Source of the DNA: Actinomycetota bacterium
GTDB lineage: Bacteria > Actinomycetota > Thermoleophilia > Solirubrobacterales > Thermoleophilaceae
Direction of reading: 5' to 3'
Assembly: GCA_005883295.1 (NCBI GenBank)
Contig: VAWV01000288.1
Coordinates: forward strand, 4,934 to 11,292
Length of the DNA stretch: 6,359 nucleotides
Below the pieces are notes generated by a model. It was not told the origin of the DNA and ran no database searches. It saw only the letters and a list, made by a program, of their open reading frames with translations. Shown here piece after piece: positions 5,496 through 6,359 of this stretch (positions are counted from its first letter, which is position 1; every line of letters starts with the position of its first letter). Both the position numbers and the translations under genes were made by a program.

Positions 5496-6359
5496 CTAGA
5501 CGATGAAGGGGATGATCAGCAGGGCGACGATGTTCGCCACCTTGATCATCGGGTTGATCGCCGGGCCGGCCGTGTCCTTGTAGGGGTCCCCGACGGTGTC
5601 GCCCGTCACCGACGCCGCGTGGGCCTCCGAGCCCTTGCCGCCGAACTCGCCGTCCTCGATCAACTTCTTCGCGTTGTCCCAGGCCCCGCCGCCCGAGGTC
5701 ATCGAGACCGCGCAGAAGAAGCCCACGATGATCACCCCGATCAGCAGGCCGCCCAGAGCCTTGTAGGACAGGAGCCCCACGACCAGCGGCACCCCGATCG
5801 GGATCAGCGCGGGCGCGATCATCTCCTTCTGCGCGGCGGCCGTGACGATGTCGACGGCGCGCGCGTAGTCGGGCCGCTCGGTGCCCTCCATGATGCCGGG
5901 CTTCTCGCGGAACTGGCGGCGCACCTCCTCCACCACGCCGCCGCCCGCGCGGCCCACGGCCTCGATCGCGAGCGCGGCGAACAGATACACCATCATGCCG
6001 CCGATCAGGAGCCCCACGAGGACGGGCGGATCGAAGAGCGAGAACCCCAGGTTCAGCGACTTGTGCTTGTCGATCGCCTTGTCGCTCAGCTCCTGGATGA
6101 AGGCGGCGAAGAGGACGAGCGCCGCGAGCACGGCCGATCCGATGGCGTAGCCCTTGGTGACCGCCTTGGTGGTGTTGCCCACCGCGTCGAGCGGATCGGT
6201 GACGTCGCGGACCTCCTGCGGGAGGTCGGCCATCTCGGCGATCCCGCCCGCGTTGTCGGTGATCGGCCCGAACGCGTCGAGGGCCACGATGAGGCCGGTC
6301 AGCGAGAGCTGGGCCATCACCGCCACGCCCACCCCGTACACGCCGGCCAGCCCGTTGGC
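5496..6359 (-). CDS. hppA: Membrane-bound proton-translocating pyrophosphatase, C-terminal part
   Basis: The last 287 residues of an integral-membrane pyrophosphatase that couples PPi hydrolysis to H+ pumping are visible; family members are usually about 650-800 residues, so the N-terminal part lies beyond the right edge. Diagnostic blocks, numbered in the visible fragment, are DAFGPITDNAGGIAEMA at 28-44 (an active-site acidic motif), DAVGNTTKAVTKGYAIGS at 58-75, SMTSGGGAWDNAKK near 220-233, and VTGDTVGDPYKDTAGPAINP near 251-270 (the second catalytic acidic motif). The protein ends in a hydrophobic ANIVALLIIPFIV. In GNTTKAVTKG, lysine occupies the position that is alanine in K+-dependent enzymes, and threonine follows three residues later. 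Both mark the K+-independent H+-pumping class (established family knowledge). It is probably the first visible gene of the operon; its promoter is outside the window. Confidence 0.96.
   Translation of the reverse strand, partial: ANGLAGVYGVGVAVMAQLSLTGLIVALDAFGPITDNAGGIAEMADLPQEVRDVTDPLDAVGNTTKAVTKGYAIGSAVLAALVLFAAFIQELSDKAIDKHKSLNLGFSLFDPPVLVGLLIGGMMVYLFAALAIEAVGRAGGGVVEEVRRQFREKPGIMEGTERPDYARAVDIVTAAAQKEMIAPALIPIGVPLVVGLLSYKALGGLLIGVIIVGFFCAVSMTSGGGAWDNAKKLIEDGEFGGKGSEAHAASVTGDTVGDPYKDTAGPAINPMIKVANIVALLIIPFIV

Noticed and set aside
5496..6359. Na+-pumping pyrophosphatase
   Set aside because: Na+ pumps belong to the K+-dependent group with alanine in the GNTT(A/K) block; lysine here points to an H+ pump.

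Overview
The window is strongly GC-rich and gene-dense, with third codon positions almost all G or C. GTG starts are common, the gaps are tiny, and every gene I can support lies on the minus strand. The gene order APC-type permease, TrkA-like protein, TrkA-like protein resembles the Rv2690c-ceoB-ceoC neighbourhood of Mycobacterium as I recall it. Together these suggest an actinomycetote. A deep lineage such as Thermoleophilia (Gaiellales/Solirubrobacterales) is my best guess, but that is inference, not proof.

In transcription order (right to left): the C-terminal part of a membrane H+-pyrophosphatase (hppA, 6359-5496); an APC-superfamily permease with a shortened UspA-like tail (5463-3658); a 66-residue two-helix membrane protein (3603-3403); a second APC permease with a complete UspA-like tail, overlapping the small gene by four bases (3406-1448); a short TrkA-N (RCK-N) protein that appears to lack about 20 internal residues (1414-1040); a two-domain TrkA/RCK protein (1037-357); and the start of an FAD-dependent, AIF/ferredoxin-reductase-like oxidoreductase that runs off the left edge (349-1). 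Inter-gene spacings are 32, 54, -4, 33, 2 and 7 bases, so the set could be one operon. No convincing terminator is visible.

Working model (inference): the pyrophosphatase uses PPi to build proton-motive force, and the two permeases spend it on uptake of K+ or an organic cation/amino acid. The NAD-binding TrkA-like proteins and the fused UspA-like domains read the nucleotide or redox state to gate them. No TrkH/KtrB-type membrane subunit is present, so the APC-UspA permeases are the only visible candidate partners of the two RCK-type proteins. The most notable oddities are the in-frame gap in the short TrkA protein at a CAG-repeat junction, the unequal UspA tails of the two permeases, and two TANNNT boxes placed exactly 7 bases before GTG starts, as expected for leaderless internal promoters.

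No stretch over 300 bases lacks a gene. I see no RNA genes, CRISPR arrays, insertion sequences, attachment sites or origins.
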